Below, piece by piece: positions 27,620 through 37,113 of a stretch of 64,000 bases of DNA; the stretch's first letter is position 1; the number at the start of each line of letters is the position of its first letter. Origin of the DNA: JABDMD01 sp965203475. GTDB lineage: Bacteria > Pseudomonadota > Gammaproteobacteria > UBA4575. The position numbers and the translations under genes are program-made. The notes beneath the pieces are model-generated. The model did no database searches, had not been told where the DNA came from, and saw only the letters and a list, made by a program, of their open reading frames with translations. Location: the NCBI GenBank assembly GCA_965203475.1, contig OZ241890.1, positions 2,046,001 through 2,110,000 of the forward strand, read 5' to 3'.

Positions 27620-27875
27620 AACACTCGCCTTTGTTTGTCTTATCTGGCACAGGATCAATTCCGCCCGCATGTAATGGATGACAACAAGAAATTCTTCTTA
27701 AAGAAAGCCAAGTGCCCTTACACCATCCATGCCTTTGCACGGCCTCTATCGCATAGCTTGAACAACTAGGATAAAAGCGACAATTGTTACCCAACCATGG
27801 ACTAAGTAAAATTTGGTACATACGAATTAACGTGATGATGAATTTACAAACGAATTGATTAAAAGTTTTTTTCAT
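27612..27875 (-). CDS. yidD: Membrane protein insertion efficiency factor YidD
   Basis: 87 residues. The diagnostic segment IRMYQILLSPWLGNNCRFYP, then SCSSYAIEAVQRHG and HPLHAGGIDPVP, is complete. The protein is a small membrane-associated factor that assists YidC. It overlaps rnpA by 4 bp and yidC by 8 bp, in the standard rpmH-rnpA-yidD-yidC order. Confidence 0.96.
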   Translation of the reverse strand: MKKTFNQFVCKFIITLIRMYQILLSPWLGNNCRFYPSCSSYAIEAVQRHGWCKGTWLSLRRISCCHPLHAGGIDPVPDKTNKGECCG

Positions 27876-28225
27876 GCGGTAGCGACTTCATTCCATAGTG
27901 TATTTAGTTGTTCCCTAAAATTATTTCGAGACACATCATCAATTGGTTTGCTGAGCAAAACTATGTAATCGTTAGCGGGTATCTTGCTTTTATTTAGTCG
28001 AAAGCTCTCTCGAATTATTCTTTTGATCAAGTTCCGATCTACCGCCCGCTTTGCTTTGCGTTTTGCAACGATTATTCCTAAACGCGGATAATCACATTCA
28101 TTTTTTCTAAATAACATGGTAAAGGTTTCACTACGAAACTTTTTTGCCTTGTTAAAGACTGATTTAAATTGATTAGGTGAATGCAGTCTTTCTTTATGAC
28201 TGTATGATTCGTTTTCTTCAGGCAA
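27872..28225 (-). CDS. rnpA: Ribonuclease P protein component
   Basis: 117 residues. The RNA-binding signature KAKRAVDRNLIKRIIRESFR is present. The start is TTG 28225: the only upstream codons before an in-frame stop are ATT-TTT-like non-starts, and the first internal Met lies inside the conserved fold. RnpA assists the RNase P RNA in trimming tRNA 5' ends. It begins 3 bp after rpmH. Confidence 0.95.
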   Translation of the reverse strand: MPEENESYSHKERLHSPNQFKSVFNKAKKFRSETFTMLFRKNECDYPRLGIIVAKRKAKRAVDRNLIKRIIRESFRLNKSKIPANDYIVLLSKPIDDVSRNNFREQLNTLWNEVATA

Positions 28226-28228
28226 AAA

Positions 28229-28363
28229 TTACGGGCTTAGTCGAGCTCGGCCTCTTGCACGACGAGCATTGATCACTGCGCGACCACCTTTGGTTTTCAT
28301 TCTTGCACGAAATCCGTGGGTGCGTGCACGTTTAAGATTGCTTGGCTGAAATGTGCGTTTCAC
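28229..28363 (-). CDS. rpmH: 50S ribosomal protein L34
   Basis: 44 residues, beginning with GTG (VKRTFQPSNLKRARTHGFRA) and ending RGRARLSP. The sequence is a complete, typical L34. It heads the rpmH-rnpA-yidD-yidC operon, divergent from dnaA. Confidence 0.97.
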   Translation of the reverse strand: MKRTFQPSNLKRARTHGFRARMKTKGGRAVINARRARGRARLSP

Positions 28364-28566
28364 TGTTTAATCCAAATTGTTTACGGCTTTTAAGAGCTTA
28401 GGATATTTACCTAATAAGGTGCGCAAAAATAATCGCGCTACTGACATTTGTCAACGGCTATTGTGCTGCATTAAATAGTGGATAACATTCCTATTACTGG
28501 ATAGACTGGCTAGTCCTACATCCATAATAACGAATCAAACTAACTATAAGTCGCGGGAGAGAATGC
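28364..28566. promoter_or_regulatory. rpmH-dnaA divergent intergenic region with DnaA-box-like site
   Basis: This 203-bp spacer must hold the divergent promoters of rpmH and dnaA. One DnaA-box-like 9-mer, AGTGGATAA (reverse TTATCCACT, one mismatch to TTATCCACA), lies at 28477-28485 and could mediate DnaA autoregulation. A GCGGGAGA-type ribosome-binding site precedes the GTG of dnaA. Confidence 0.5.
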
Positions 28567-29907
28567 GTGTCGAGCACTGTTTGGGATTCTTGTGTACATC
28601 AACTTGAAGCAGAATTAAGCGAACAACAAATTAACACCTGGATTAGGCCTCTACATGCCGTTGAACGTGACGGAAAATTAAAATTACTTGCTCCAAACCG
28701 ATTTGTTTTGGATTGGGTGCAACATCATTTTTTAGCTCGTATAGACGAGTTAGTAGCAACTAACCAAACCCTCTCGCTCAAGCGAGTTGAAATAGAAATT
28801 GGCAGTAGTGATCAGCCTAGTTTTCTAACTTCGGTTACACCTTCCTCTGTCAATAAAGCAATCCCCCAGAAAAGGGTTGCAGAATTTAGTCATAACCTGA
28901 ATACCAGCTTTACCTTCGATACTTTTGTAGAAGGCAAATCGAATCAATTACCCAAAGCCGCCGCTCTACAGGTCGCGGGGCATCCCGGGGCAGCATATAA
29001 CCCCTTGCTCATTTATGGTGGGGTTGGGTTAGGCAAAACCCATTTACTCCACGCAATTGGCAATCAAATGCTAGTGCAAAATCCAGCGGCCAAGATTCTT
29101 TATTTGCATTCTGAGCGCTTTGTTGCGGATATGGTAAAGGCCTTACAACACAACGCGATTAGTGAATTTAAGCGGTTTTATCGTTCTGTAGATGCGTTAT
29201 TGATCGATGATATTCAGTTTTTTGCTGGCAAAGAACGTTCGCAAGAAGAATTTTTTCACACCTTTAACACGCTGCTAGAAGGACAGCGACAGGTCATACT
29301 TACCTGTGATCGATACCCTAAAGAAGTCGAAGGATTAGAAGAACGCCTCAAATCACGCTTTGGATGGGGCCTAACCCAATCCATAGAGCCGCCTGAACTC
29401 GAGACACGGGTCGCCATTATGCAACGTAAAGCAGAATTACTGCAGGTCGAGCTTCCAAGTGACGTAGCCTTTTTCATCGGCAAACGAATTCGCTCCAATA
29501 TTCGAGAATTAGAAGGCGCATTGCGGCGCGTTATTGCAAATGCTCAATTTACCGGCTCGGCCATAACATTGGACTTCGCTAAAGACGCTTTGCACGATCT
29601 GCTAGCTTTACAGGACAAGTTAGTCACCATTGATAATATTCAAAAAACGGTAGCAGAGTATTACAAGATTCGTGTTTCCGATCTTTTATCAGCGCGTCGT
29701 AGTCGGTCCATCACACGACCTAGACAAATTGCGATGTCGTTAGCAAAAGAACTCACTAACCACAGTCTGCCGGAAATTGGAGATGCCTTTGGTGGGCGTG
29801 ACCATACGACTGTACTTCATGCTTGCCGAAAAATCGCTAGCTTGCGCGAGAGCGATAATCGAATGAATGATGATTACGTAAATCTATTGCGTAGTTTAAG
29901 TAGCTGA
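28567..29907 (+). CDS. dnaA: Chromosomal replication initiator protein DnaA
   Basis: 446 residues from GTG 28567. Domain I (VWDSCVHQLEAELSEQQINTW) is followed by a linker. The AAA+ domain has Walker A GGVGLGKTHLLHAIGN, Walker B LLIDDIQF and sensor LKSRFGWGL. Domain IV carries the DnaA-box-binding signature GGRDHTTVLHACRKI. It binds DnaA boxes and opens oriC. Two perfect boxes lie in the dnaA-dnaN gap. Confidence 0.99.
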   Translation: MSSTVWDSCVHQLEAELSEQQINTWIRPLHAVERDGKLKLLAPNRFVLDWVQHHFLARIDELVATNQTLSLKRVEIEIGSSDQPSFLTSVTPSSVNKAIPQKRVAEFSHNLNTSFTFDTFVEGKSNQLPKAAALQVAGHPGAAYNPLLIYGGVGLGKTHLLHAIGNQMLVQNPAAKILYLHSERFVADMVKALQHNAISEFKRFYRSVDALLIDDIQFFAGKERSQEEFFHTFNTLLEGQRQVILTCDRYPKEVEGLEERLKSRFGWGLTQSIEPPELETRVAIMQRKAELLQVELPSDVAFFIGKRIRSNIRELEGALRRVIANAQFTGSAITLDFAKDALHDLLALQDKLVTIDNIQKTVAEYYKIRVSDLLSARRSRSITRPRQIAMSLAKELTNHSLPEIGDAFGGRDHTTVLHACRKIASLRESDNRMNDDYVNLLRSLSS

Positions 29908-30119
29908 GTTTGGACTAAGTTAATAGCTTGTGGATAAAAGGTGATATAGTTTGTATACATTAGATACGAGCAAGTTATCCCTTGATATGCCTGTGTTCTA
30001 CGTTAAATGTAACCTTTTTTACACTTGATATTTAAAACACAAGCTATTATTTCTTAAAGGAAAAATTAACTTATCCACATTTAATTTCTGCTTCTATAAC
30101 AATAACTATTTATATATTT
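29908..30119. other. Candidate replication origin (oriC)
   Basis: The 212-bp dnaA-dnaN gap contains two perfect DnaA boxes: TGTGGATAA at 29929-29937 (minus orientation) and TTATCCACA at 30071-30079. A weaker TTATCCCTT is at 29975-29983. The DNA between and after them is strongly AT-rich, suitable as an unwinding element. The surrounding gene order is that of known origins. Strand-skew data are needed to confirm, and the rpmH-dnaA gap is the alternative. Confidence 0.6.
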
Positions 30120-31220
30120 ATGCAGTTATCAATAGCGCGTGAAAACTTACTAAAACCTCTACAACAAATTATCGGTGCTGTTGAAAGGAGGCAAACCATG
30201 CCTGCGCTCAGCAATATTTTGTTGCGCGGAAATGAAAATCAGCTCTCTATTACTGCTACGGATTTAGAAGTTGAGTTAATCGCGAGCATGGAAATCGAAT
30301 TGGAAGAGGACGGCGCAACCACTATCCCAGCTCGCAAACTCTTAGACATCTGTCGGTCCTTACCGGAACAATCTCAAATTTCAGTTACTACGAGCAATGA
30401 AAAAGTAAAAGTAACTTCAGGGCGTAGTCGCTTTTCATTAGCAACATTACCAGCTGAAGACTTTCCAACCATAGAAGATTTAGATTTGGATCAAAGCATT
30501 ACCATTACAGAAGCCGATCTTCGAACACTCATTGAAAAGACAGCATTTGCGATGGCCCAGCAGGATGTCCGTTACTACCTTAATGGAATGCTGTTGGAAG
30601 CGGATGCGACACAAATTAAAAGTGTAGCCACCGATGGCCATCGTTTAGCGCTATCACAGAAAGAGCATCAAGCAGATCTCGAAACCTCTCGGCAAATAAT
30701 TTTGCCCAGAAAAGGGGTACAGGAGCTACAGCGATTGTTAAGCACTGAAGATAATACGGTGAGTGTTGGGCTAGGAAAAAACCATATCCGTGTGAATATG
30801 GATGGCTTACAGTTCACGTCAAAGCTTATTGATGGTCGTTTTCCAGAATACCAACGTGTGTTACCAGAAGAAGAAGGTAATCGGGCAATAATTAATAAAG
30901 ATTCTCTAAAACAAGCACTTACCAGGGCTTCCATTTTGTCAAATGAGAAATATAAGGGTATTCGCTTAATCCTGGATAACGATTTATTGGTCATTCAGGC
31001 CCATAATCCAGAGCACGAGGAAGCCGAGGATGAAATTGAAATGGAATATTCTGGTGAACGACTAGAGGTTGGGTTTAATGTTGTTTATTTATTGGATGTT
31101 TTAAATGTGCTGGAAGCTGATAGTATCGAAATACTAATCAAAGATTCTAACAGTAGCGCTCTTATTTTAGCCCCCAATAATCGTAATTCTCGCTATGTTG
31201 TAATGCCGATGCGCTTGTAG
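30120..31220 (+). CDS. dnaN: DNA polymerase III beta sliding clamp
   Basis: 366 residues, the normal length. It opens MQLSIARENLLKPLQQIIGA VERRQTMPALSNILL and ends with the conserved YVVMPMRL. Three clamp folds form a dimeric ring that tethers polymerase III to DNA. No Shine-Dalgarno is visible in the AT-rich leader before the ATG. Confidence 0.99.
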   Translation: MQLSIARENLLKPLQQIIGAVERRQTMPALSNILLRGNENQLSITATDLEVELIASMEIELEEDGATTIPARKLLDICRSLPEQSQISVTTSNEKVKVTSGRSRFSLATLPAEDFPTIEDLDLDQSITITEADLRTLIEKTAFAMAQQDVRYYLNGMLLEADATQIKSVATDGHRLALSQKEHQADLETSRQIILPRKGVQELQRLLSTEDNTVSVGLGKNHIRVNMDGLQFTSKLIDGRFPEYQRVLPEEEGNRAIINKDSLKQALTRASILSNEKYKGIRLILDNDLLVIQAHNPEHEEAEDEIEMEYSGERLEVGFNVVYLLDVLNVLEADSIEILIKDSNSSALILAPNNRNSRYVVMPMRL

Positions 31221-31246
31221 CCGGCCGCGCCAGCTAAATAGTACCA

Positions 31247-32320
31247 TTGCCCCTACAGACTTTACTGGTTCAAAATCTGCGGATTATTGAATCTTTGACG
31301 CTAGAATTAGCGGAAGAAGTCAATCTCTTTTATGGTGAAAATGGTGCGGGTAAAACTAGTATTTTAGAAGCGATTGATTTTTTAAGCCGTGGTCGCAGTT
31401 TTCGAAGCCGCACACTAGCACCCATTATTCGAAATGGCGCTGAACAGATAACGGTAAGTGGGATTTGTAATGAAGGTAACCAGTCCATACGGTTAGGGAT
31501 TCAGAAATCTCCTCAAGGCTCTCGGCTTCATATAAACCAAAAAAAAATCTCATCCATTGCAGAACATGCCCGACATCTGCCGGTATTAAGTATGCATCCC
31601 GATAGCCACCAGCTTATCCAAGGACCGGCTAAAAACCGACGTAATTTTCTCGATTGGTCCACGTTTCACGTGAAACAGGAATTTCTTGGACAATGGCGTG
31701 AATATAACCAGTGTTTACGCCAGAGAAATCAAGTGCTAAAACAAGAAAAATTGCACGAACTTCCCGCTTGGAATGCAAAGTTGGCGTTATTAGGAGAACA
31801 GGTTAATTCCGCGAGATGTAGTATTTTTGAAGAAATTAACCTGTATTTCGCAACTTTTGCCGGCAAATTGTTGCCAGAAGCCGAAATCAGTTTAGATTAT
31901 GAGCAAGGATGGGATAAGGATTGTGCTCTACTCGAAGCGTTGCAAAAAAGTGAAGGTAAGGAACGGCAGAAAAAAACCACCCAGAAGGGACCGCATCGTG
32001 CTGAGCTGAATATTTTTTATAATTTCCAACCTGCAGCTACCACTTCTTCTCGGGGCCAGCAAAAATTGTTGGCGGCTAGCTTGTTGTTGGCGCAAATTGC
32101 TCATTTACAGCAGCACTTGTCGAGAAAGTGTGTGGTGTTATTGGATGACATACAAGCCGAGCTTGATGAGAGCCATGCGGCAGCTCTGTTTCAGGCTCTA
32201 CAAGAGCTTCGATGCCAAGCCTTTCTGACCGCAATTGAACCAAATAGCGCCCTTATTCAAGGCTGGAAACAGCACCAAATGTTTCACGTGGAACGAGGAA
32301 AATGCACCCCTAAAACCTGA
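31247..32320 (+). CDS. recF: DNA replication and repair protein RecF
   Basis: 357 residues. Walker A is GENGAGKTSILEAI; the ABC-type signature is SRGQQKLLAASLLLAQIA, and Walker B VVLLDDIQAELDE. RecF loads the recombination machinery at single-strand gaps. The start is TTG 31247, because an in-frame stop lies four codons upstream and the sequence then reads like the usual RecF beginning. Two parS-like sites lie within the coding sequence. Confidence 0.97.
   Translation: MPLQTLLVQNLRIIESLTLELAEEVNLFYGENGAGKTSILEAIDFLSRGRSFRSRTLAPIIRNGAEQITVSGICNEGNQSIRLGIQKSPQGSRLHINQKKISSIAEHARHLPVLSMHPDSHQLIQGPAKNRRNFLDWSTFHVKQEFLGQWREYNQCLRQRNQVLKQEKLHELPAWNAKLALLGEQVNSARCSIFEEINLYFATFAGKLLPEAEISLDYEQGWDKDCALLEALQKSEGKERQKKTTQKGPHRAELNIFYNFQPAATTSSRGQQKLLAASLLLAQIAHLQQHLSRKCVVLLDDIQAELDESHAAALFQALQELRCQAFLTAIEPNSALIQGWKQHQMFHVERGKCTPKT
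31662..31677. promoter_or_regulatory. parS site 1 (inside recF)
   Basis: The 14-mer GTTTCACGTGAAAC (31663-31676) is a perfect palindrome identical to the core of the bacterial parS consensus TGTTTCACGTGAAACA; the right flank A also matches. It is the expected binding site of the ParB encoded at 20238-21113. Confidence 0.88.
32280..32295. promoter_or_regulatory. parS site 2 (3' end of recF)
   Basis: TGTTTCACGTGGAACG matches 14 of 16 positions of the parS consensus, with G for A in the right half and a changed last base. It lies 618 bp from the first site, and parS sites often occur in small clusters near oriC. Confidence 0.8.
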
Positions 32321-32361
32321 ACGCTGCTATAATTAGCACTACAAAATCTCTTGGAATTCCT

Positions 32362-34770
32362 ATGTCTTATGATTCTACGAATATCAAGGTCTTAAAGGGC
32401 CTTGAAGCGGTTCGCAAACGTCCGGGTATGTATATCGGGGATACGGATGATGGTACCGGTTTACATCATATGGTGTTTGAGGTTGTGGATAACTCAATTG
32501 ATGAAACCCTGGCCGGACATTGCTCCGAAATACAGATCACGATCCACACGGATGGATCAGTAAGTGTGGTCGATGATGGCCGCGGTATACCCGTAGACAC
32601 CCATGAAGAAGAGAATCGTTCTGCGGCTGAAGTCATCATGACCGTACTGCATGCGGGCGGCAAATTTGATGATAATTCATATAAAGTCTCCGGCGGCCTA
32701 CACGGGGTCGGTGTCTCTGTCGTCAATGCATTGTCTTCAGAACTGATAGTAACCATCTATCGTGGTGGACATTCTTACAAACAAGAATACAGCCTAGGCG
32801 AGCCCCAATACCCACTGAAAAAACTCTCTAAAACAGATAAGACAGGCACTACTATACGCTTTACACCAAGCCCAGAGATCTTCAGTGACACGGAATTTCA
32901 TTACGACGTACTGGCTAAACGACTACGTGAACTCTCCTTTCTCAATTCCGGTGTTTGTATTGCTTTGAAAGATGAACGATCCGGAAAAAGTGATAAATTT
33001 CAATATGATGGCGGTATTCGCGCGTTTGTTGAACACCTCAATAAAAAGAAAACACCACTGCATGAAACCGTCATTTACGTCGATACCGAACGTCAAGACA
33101 TGGGCATTGAGGTAGCACTACAGTGGAATGACTCCTATCAGGAAAATATTTTCTGCTTCACCAACAATATTCCACAGCGAGATGGCGGCACACATTTGGC
33201 AGGACTTCGCGGTGCCCTTACCCGATCGTTAAATCAGTATATGGAGAAACAGGGGATTACCAAAAAATACAAAATTACCATGACCGGCGATGACGTGCGT
33301 GAAGGGCTAACGGCGGTGCTGTCAGTAAAGGTTCCAGACCCAAAATTTTCTTCACAAACTAAAGACAAACTGGTTTCTTCCGAAGTTAAAGGTGTGGTGG
33401 ATTCAACTTTATCGGAATGCATACAAGATTTTTTAATGGAAAATCCGGCCGAAGCAAAATCAATAGTTGGAAAAATTGTAGAAGCGGCCCGTGCGCGTGA
33501 AGCTGCACGTAAAGCGCGCGAAATGACTCGTCGCAAAGGCGCATTAGATGTAGCTGGTTTGCCTGGGAAATTGGCGGACTGTCAAGAAAAAGACCCGGCA
33601 CTATGTGAATTATTTTTGGTCGAGGGCGATTCTGCTGGAGGTTCTGCCAAACAAGCGCGTGATCGACATACACAAGCGGTGTTGCCGCTTAAAGGCAAAA
33701 TACTAAATGTGGAAAAAGCACGCTTTGACAAAATGTTATCTTCAGCTGAAGTGGGCACACTGATCACCGCTTTAGGCTGTGGCATTGGCAAAGAAGAGTT
33801 TGATCCAGACAAATTGCGTTATCACCGCATTATCATCATGACGGATGCAGATGTAGACGGCTCACATATCCGAACTTTGTTATTGACGTTTTTTTATCGG
33901 CAAATGCCAGAGTTGATTGAACGCGGACACATTTACATTGGACAGCCTCCGCTCTACAAAATTAAAAAAGGCAAACAAGAAACGTACATTAAAGACGATG
34001 CCGAGCTAAATGCACATTTGTTACAGCAAGCGTTAGAAGGCGCAAAACTGCATGTAAACGCTAAAGCGCCGGCTATATCCGATAGCGCATTAGAAGAACT
34101 AAGTAAAAGTCATGCCATCGCCATGTCGACGATCCATCGACTGGGCCGCATTCATGAAACGGAAGTGTTAGTAGAGATGATGCGTAAACCCGCACCGATA
34201 GTTGACTCTCTTGATAGCAAAACAGCACAGAACAAAGTAAGTAAATGGTTTACAAAATTATCTGAATCCTTAAATCAACTACAAGCTGCAGGTACGCAGT
34301 TCACTTCGAATGAAAATTGGGAGTCTGAACCAAAACAAATTGCGATGGTGAAATGGGTGCATGGTTTAGCAAAGGATGACATCTATACCGAAGATTTTTT
34401 CACTTCAGCCGATTTTGTCCTGTTGCGTGATCATGCAACCCAACTAGAAGGTTTGTTAGAAAAGGGCGCTTACATTCAACGTGGCGAACGCAAACTGGAA
34501 TCGCAAGATTTTGTTGAAATCATGGATTGGTTATTAGAAGAAGCGAAACGCGGACAATCTATTCAACGGTATAAAGGCTTGGGCGAAATGAACCCTGGGC
34601 AGCTTTGGGAAACCACCATGGATCCTGATACCCGAAGGTTAATGCAAGTGAATATAGAAGATGCCGTAGCAGCTGACGAAGTATTTACAACATTAATGGG
34701 CGATCAAGTCGAACCAAGACGAGATTTCATTGAACAAAATGCCCTTGCTGCATTGAATATTGATGTATAA
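32362..34770 (+). CDS. gyrB: DNA gyrase subunit B
   Basis: 802 residues, close to the E. coli length. The GHKL ATPase domain (VRKRPGMYIGDTDDGTGLHH, DDGRGIPVD, GGLHGVGVSVVNAL) is followed by the transducer and the TOPRIM motif (LVEGDSAGGSAKQARDR, MTDADVDGSHI). The extra C-terminal insert characteristic of gammaproteobacterial GyrB is present (about 560-735). It ends with QRYKGLGEMNPGQLWETTMD. GyrB powers negative supercoiling together with GyrA. Confidence 0.99.
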   Translation: MSYDSTNIKVLKGLEAVRKRPGMYIGDTDDGTGLHHMVFEVVDNSIDETLAGHCSEIQITIHTDGSVSVVDDGRGIPVDTHEEENRSAAEVIMTVLHAGGKFDDNSYKVSGGLHGVGVSVVNALSSELIVTIYRGGHSYKQEYSLGEPQYPLKKLSKTDKTGTTIRFTPSPEIFSDTEFHYDVLAKRLRELSFLNSGVCIALKDERSGKSDKFQYDGGIRAFVEHLNKKKTPLHETVIYVDTERQDMGIEVALQWNDSYQENIFCFTNNIPQRDGGTHLAGLRGALTRSLNQYMEKQGITKKYKITMTGDDVREGLTAVLSVKVPDPKFSSQTKDKLVSSEVKGVVDSTLSECIQDFLMENPAEAKSIVGKIVEAARAREAARKAREMTRRKGALDVAGLPGKLADCQEKDPALCELFLVEGDSAGGSAKQARDRHTQAVLPLKGKILNVEKARFDKMLSSAEVGTLITALGCGIGKEEFDPDKLRYHRIIIMTDADVDGSHIRTLLLTFFYRQMPELIERGHIYIGQPPLYKIKKGKQETYIKDDAELNAHLLQQALEGAKLHVNAKAPAISDSALEELSKSHAIAMSTIHRLGRIHETEVLVEMMRKPAPIVDSLDSKTAQNKVSKWFTKLSESLNQLQAAGTQFTSNENWESEPKQIAMVKWVHGLAKDDIYTEDFFTSADFVLLRDHATQLEGLLEKGAYIQRGERKLESQDFVEIMDWLLEEAKRGQSIQRYKGLGEMNPGQLWETTMDPDTRRLMQVNIEDAVAADEVFTTLMGDQVEPRRDFIEQNALAALNIDV

Positions 34771-34887
34771 ACATCTGTTTAATCGTTGTTTCCGAATAGT
34801 TAGTCTTCAAACTGCTTGAAAAGTAATTGATTCATCCCAATATTGTTTTCATGCAAGGGGTTTGTATTCAGTCAATAGGAGTTATCT

Positions 34888-35460
34888 ATGGAACTCACTA
34901 GCATAATTATTCTTGCGATAATTGTGGTTCTTATCGCTTATACCATTGTCATCTACAACAATTTGGTTTCACTGAAACATGCTGTAAGTAAAGCATGGTC
35001 TAATATTGATGTCTTACTGAAACAACGGCACGAAGAAATTCCAAAGCTTGTGGAAGTTTGTAAACAATATATGGGTTTTGAACAAGAAACGTTAACCAAA
35101 GTTATGGAGGCAAGAAGCCGAGTATCAAACGCACAACAGCAAGGTGACATCGGTGCTTTGGGTGCAGCCGAAGGCATGTTACGTATGGGCTTGGGCAATT
35201 TATTCGCTGTCGCAGAAGATTATCCAGAATTAAAAGCTAACGAAACCTTCCAGCACTTACAACAAAGAATTTCAGGATTGGAAAATTCAATTGCAGATCG
35301 CCGTGAATACTATAACGAAAGCGTAAATCGAAATAATGTACGCATAGAACAATTTCCTGACATCATTGTTGCAAGACTTTTGGCATTTAAAGATTTTGAT
35401 TTACTCGAATTCAGTGAATCAGAAACTCAAGATGTCGATGTAAAAGCATTGTTTACATAA
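34888..35460 (+). CDS. LemA family protein
   Basis: 190 residues. One N-terminal membrane helix (IIILAIIVVLIAYTIVIYNN) is followed by LVSLKHAVSKAWSNIDVLLK QRHEEIPKLVEVCKQY and the ENSIADRREYYNESVNRNN signature of the LemA family. The function of LemA proteins is poorly defined. The GIDE-domain gene follows 27 bp later, a recurrent partner, so they probably act together in the membrane. Confidence 0.93.
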   Translation: MELTSIIILAIIVVLIAYTIVIYNNLVSLKHAVSKAWSNIDVLLKQRHEEIPKLVEVCKQYMGFEQETLTKVMEARSRVSNAQQQGDIGALGAAEGMLRMGLGNLFAVAEDYPELKANETFQHLQQRISGLENSIADRREYYNESVNRNNVRIEQFPDIIVARLLAFKDFDLLEFSESETQDVDVKALFT

Positions 35461-35487
35461 GCGTTCTAGTATTTATCAGCTATTCAT

Positions 35488-36414
35488 ATGCTGAGTTTTG
35501 AACAGTTCAGTCAAGATGAATGGCTGATGTTGGCTGTGTTAGTTGCCGTTGGACTGACATCACTTTTCTTTTCTATACGAAAATTTCATTTAGCGCGATT
35601 AATTGAGGATATGCCCACCTCTAAAATTCGTTCTGCAGCACAGGGTTATGTCGAGTTGTATGGCATTGCCAAATGGTTGGATGGCCCGCAAATCATTGCA
35701 CCATTAAGTGGGCAGGCCTGTGTTTGGTATTCCTATATCATAGAAGAAAGAAATCAGTTTGGGAAAAGTGAGTGGAGACATGTGGCCTCCGAAGTGAGCG
35801 ATCATTTATTTTTACTACAAGACGAAACAGGTTCATGTGTTATTGATCCGGAAGGCGCCGATGTAACACCAAGCGCAAGCGAAACTTGGTATGGAACGCG
35901 AGCCGTGCATACTTTTAATAACTCCACTATAAACTTCGTAACGGACGCATTAAGCCACACCATTGGGCAGATCGGTGCAAGATACCGCTATACTGAAAAA
36001 CGCTTACATATCGAAAATGAGTTATACGCCATTGGTGAATTTAAATCGATTGGCACAGATTTTCGCGCTAGCCTTAATGATCTAAGCAAAGACTTTCTAT
36101 CCAAATTGAAACGCGATAAAACACGTTTAGCTGTATATGACACGAATAAAGATGGCGAGGTTGATGCGCAGGAATGGCAGCAGGCAAGGGCGGATGCGAA
36201 GCAATTTGCAGTAGAAGAGCAGCTAAAAAATCCTCTGCCGGCATCAACGAATCTGTTAACCAAACCAGAAAGTAAAAGATATAAACCTTTCATCTTATCC
36301 GCCAATAGCGAGACGCATCTATCCAGGAAGCAAAAACTGTTTTCCTATCTATTGGCCGTGGTTTTCATACTTTGCATCGGGATCATATTTTCTAAATTAA
36401 CGGGGAAATTTTAA
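35488..36414 (+). CDS. GIDE-domain membrane protein with EF-hand loop
   Basis: 308 residues. An N-terminal membrane helix (WLMLAVLVAVGLTSLFF) precedes a domain with IRSAAQGYVELYGIAKWLDG and PLSGQACVWYSYIIEE, the pattern of the GIDE/E3-ligase-like family found beside lemA. The C-terminus has a second helix (YLLAVVFILCIGIIFSKL). Between them DTNKDGEVDAQE (residues 218-229) is a perfect 12-residue EF-hand calcium-binding loop, flanked by helices. There is no RING finger. Role unknown; calcium binding is predicted from the motif. Confidence 0.85.
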   Translation: MLSFEQFSQDEWLMLAVLVAVGLTSLFFSIRKFHLARLIEDMPTSKIRSAAQGYVELYGIAKWLDGPQIIAPLSGQACVWYSYIIEERNQFGKSEWRHVASEVSDHLFLLQDETGSCVIDPEGADVTPSASETWYGTRAVHTFNNSTINFVTDALSHTIGQIGARYRYTEKRLHIENELYAIGEFKSIGTDFRASLNDLSKDFLSKLKRDKTRLAVYDTNKDGEVDAQEWQQARADAKQFAVEEQLKNPLPASTNLLTKPESKRYKPFILSANSETHLSRKQKLFSYLLAVVFILCIGIIFSKLTGKF

Positions 36415-36456
36415 TATCTTTTTGGCTAATCGAAAGATAAGGCATAATGTTTTATC

Positions 36457-37113
36457 GTGAGCAAACTACAGAAAATTTTAGTTTTTATATTCATTGTGTG
36501 TATTGTCAGTTCTTTGTCCGCACAAAGAGAAGTATATGTAACCGATTCATTGCACTTGCGAATCTATACTGACGCTAATGCAAATAGCGATGTTGTTGAA
36601 GTTCTTAAAAGTGGCGACACGGCTTTAGTGCTAGAAGAAAAAGGCGCCTTTGCTTTAATAGAAACATTGGAAGGAAATGTTGGTTGGGCAAAGTCGGCAT
36701 TTTTAGTTAATGAGCCGCCAGAAAAATTGTTGTATCAATCCGCAAATGAACGCAATGAATTACTGTTACATGAGATTGAAGAGTTAAAAGAGCAAATTGC
36801 CCAAACTGGTAGTCACACAGATACACAACAAGTAGAAGAATTACAACAACAGTTGATTACACTTAAACAAGAGAATATTTCCTTACAAAAGAAAATAAGT
36901 GAGCTTGAAAATTCTCAATCACAAGCGCCTTCCACAGCTATTGAGCCAAATGAACCTGAGCGGTTTGAAAATTTAAATCAATTCTTAACCAATAAATATT
37001 TACTAGTGGCAGCTGTTATCTTATTTCTAATTTTTATAACTGGATTCTTTTTAGGCAAAAAACGTGCTGCATGGCGATCACGAAAACGATTACACGGGTA
37101 CGAGTTTGATTAA
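36457..37113 (+). CDS. SH3-domain protein, YgiM/TIGR04211-like
   Basis: 218 residues from GTG 36457. A signal peptide (about 1-22) leads a bacterial SH3 domain (about 24-88: VYVTDSLHLRIYTDANANSD, GNVGWAKSAFL), a coiled coil (about 95-155) and a C-terminal membrane helix (YLLVAAVILFLIFITGFFLG) with a basic tail. This is the YgiM layout, so the domain faces the periplasm. The next gene (exonuclease III) starts one base after its stop. Confidence 0.88.
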   Translation: MSKLQKILVFIFIVCIVSSLSAQREVYVTDSLHLRIYTDANANSDVVEVLKSGDTALVLEEKGAFALIETLEGNVGWAKSAFLVNEPPEKLLYQSANERNELLLHEIEELKEQIAQTGSHTDTQQVEELQQQLITLKQENISLQKKISELENSQSQAPSTAIEPNEPERFENLNQFLTNKYLLVAAVILFLIFITGFFLGKKRAAWRSRKRLHGYEFD

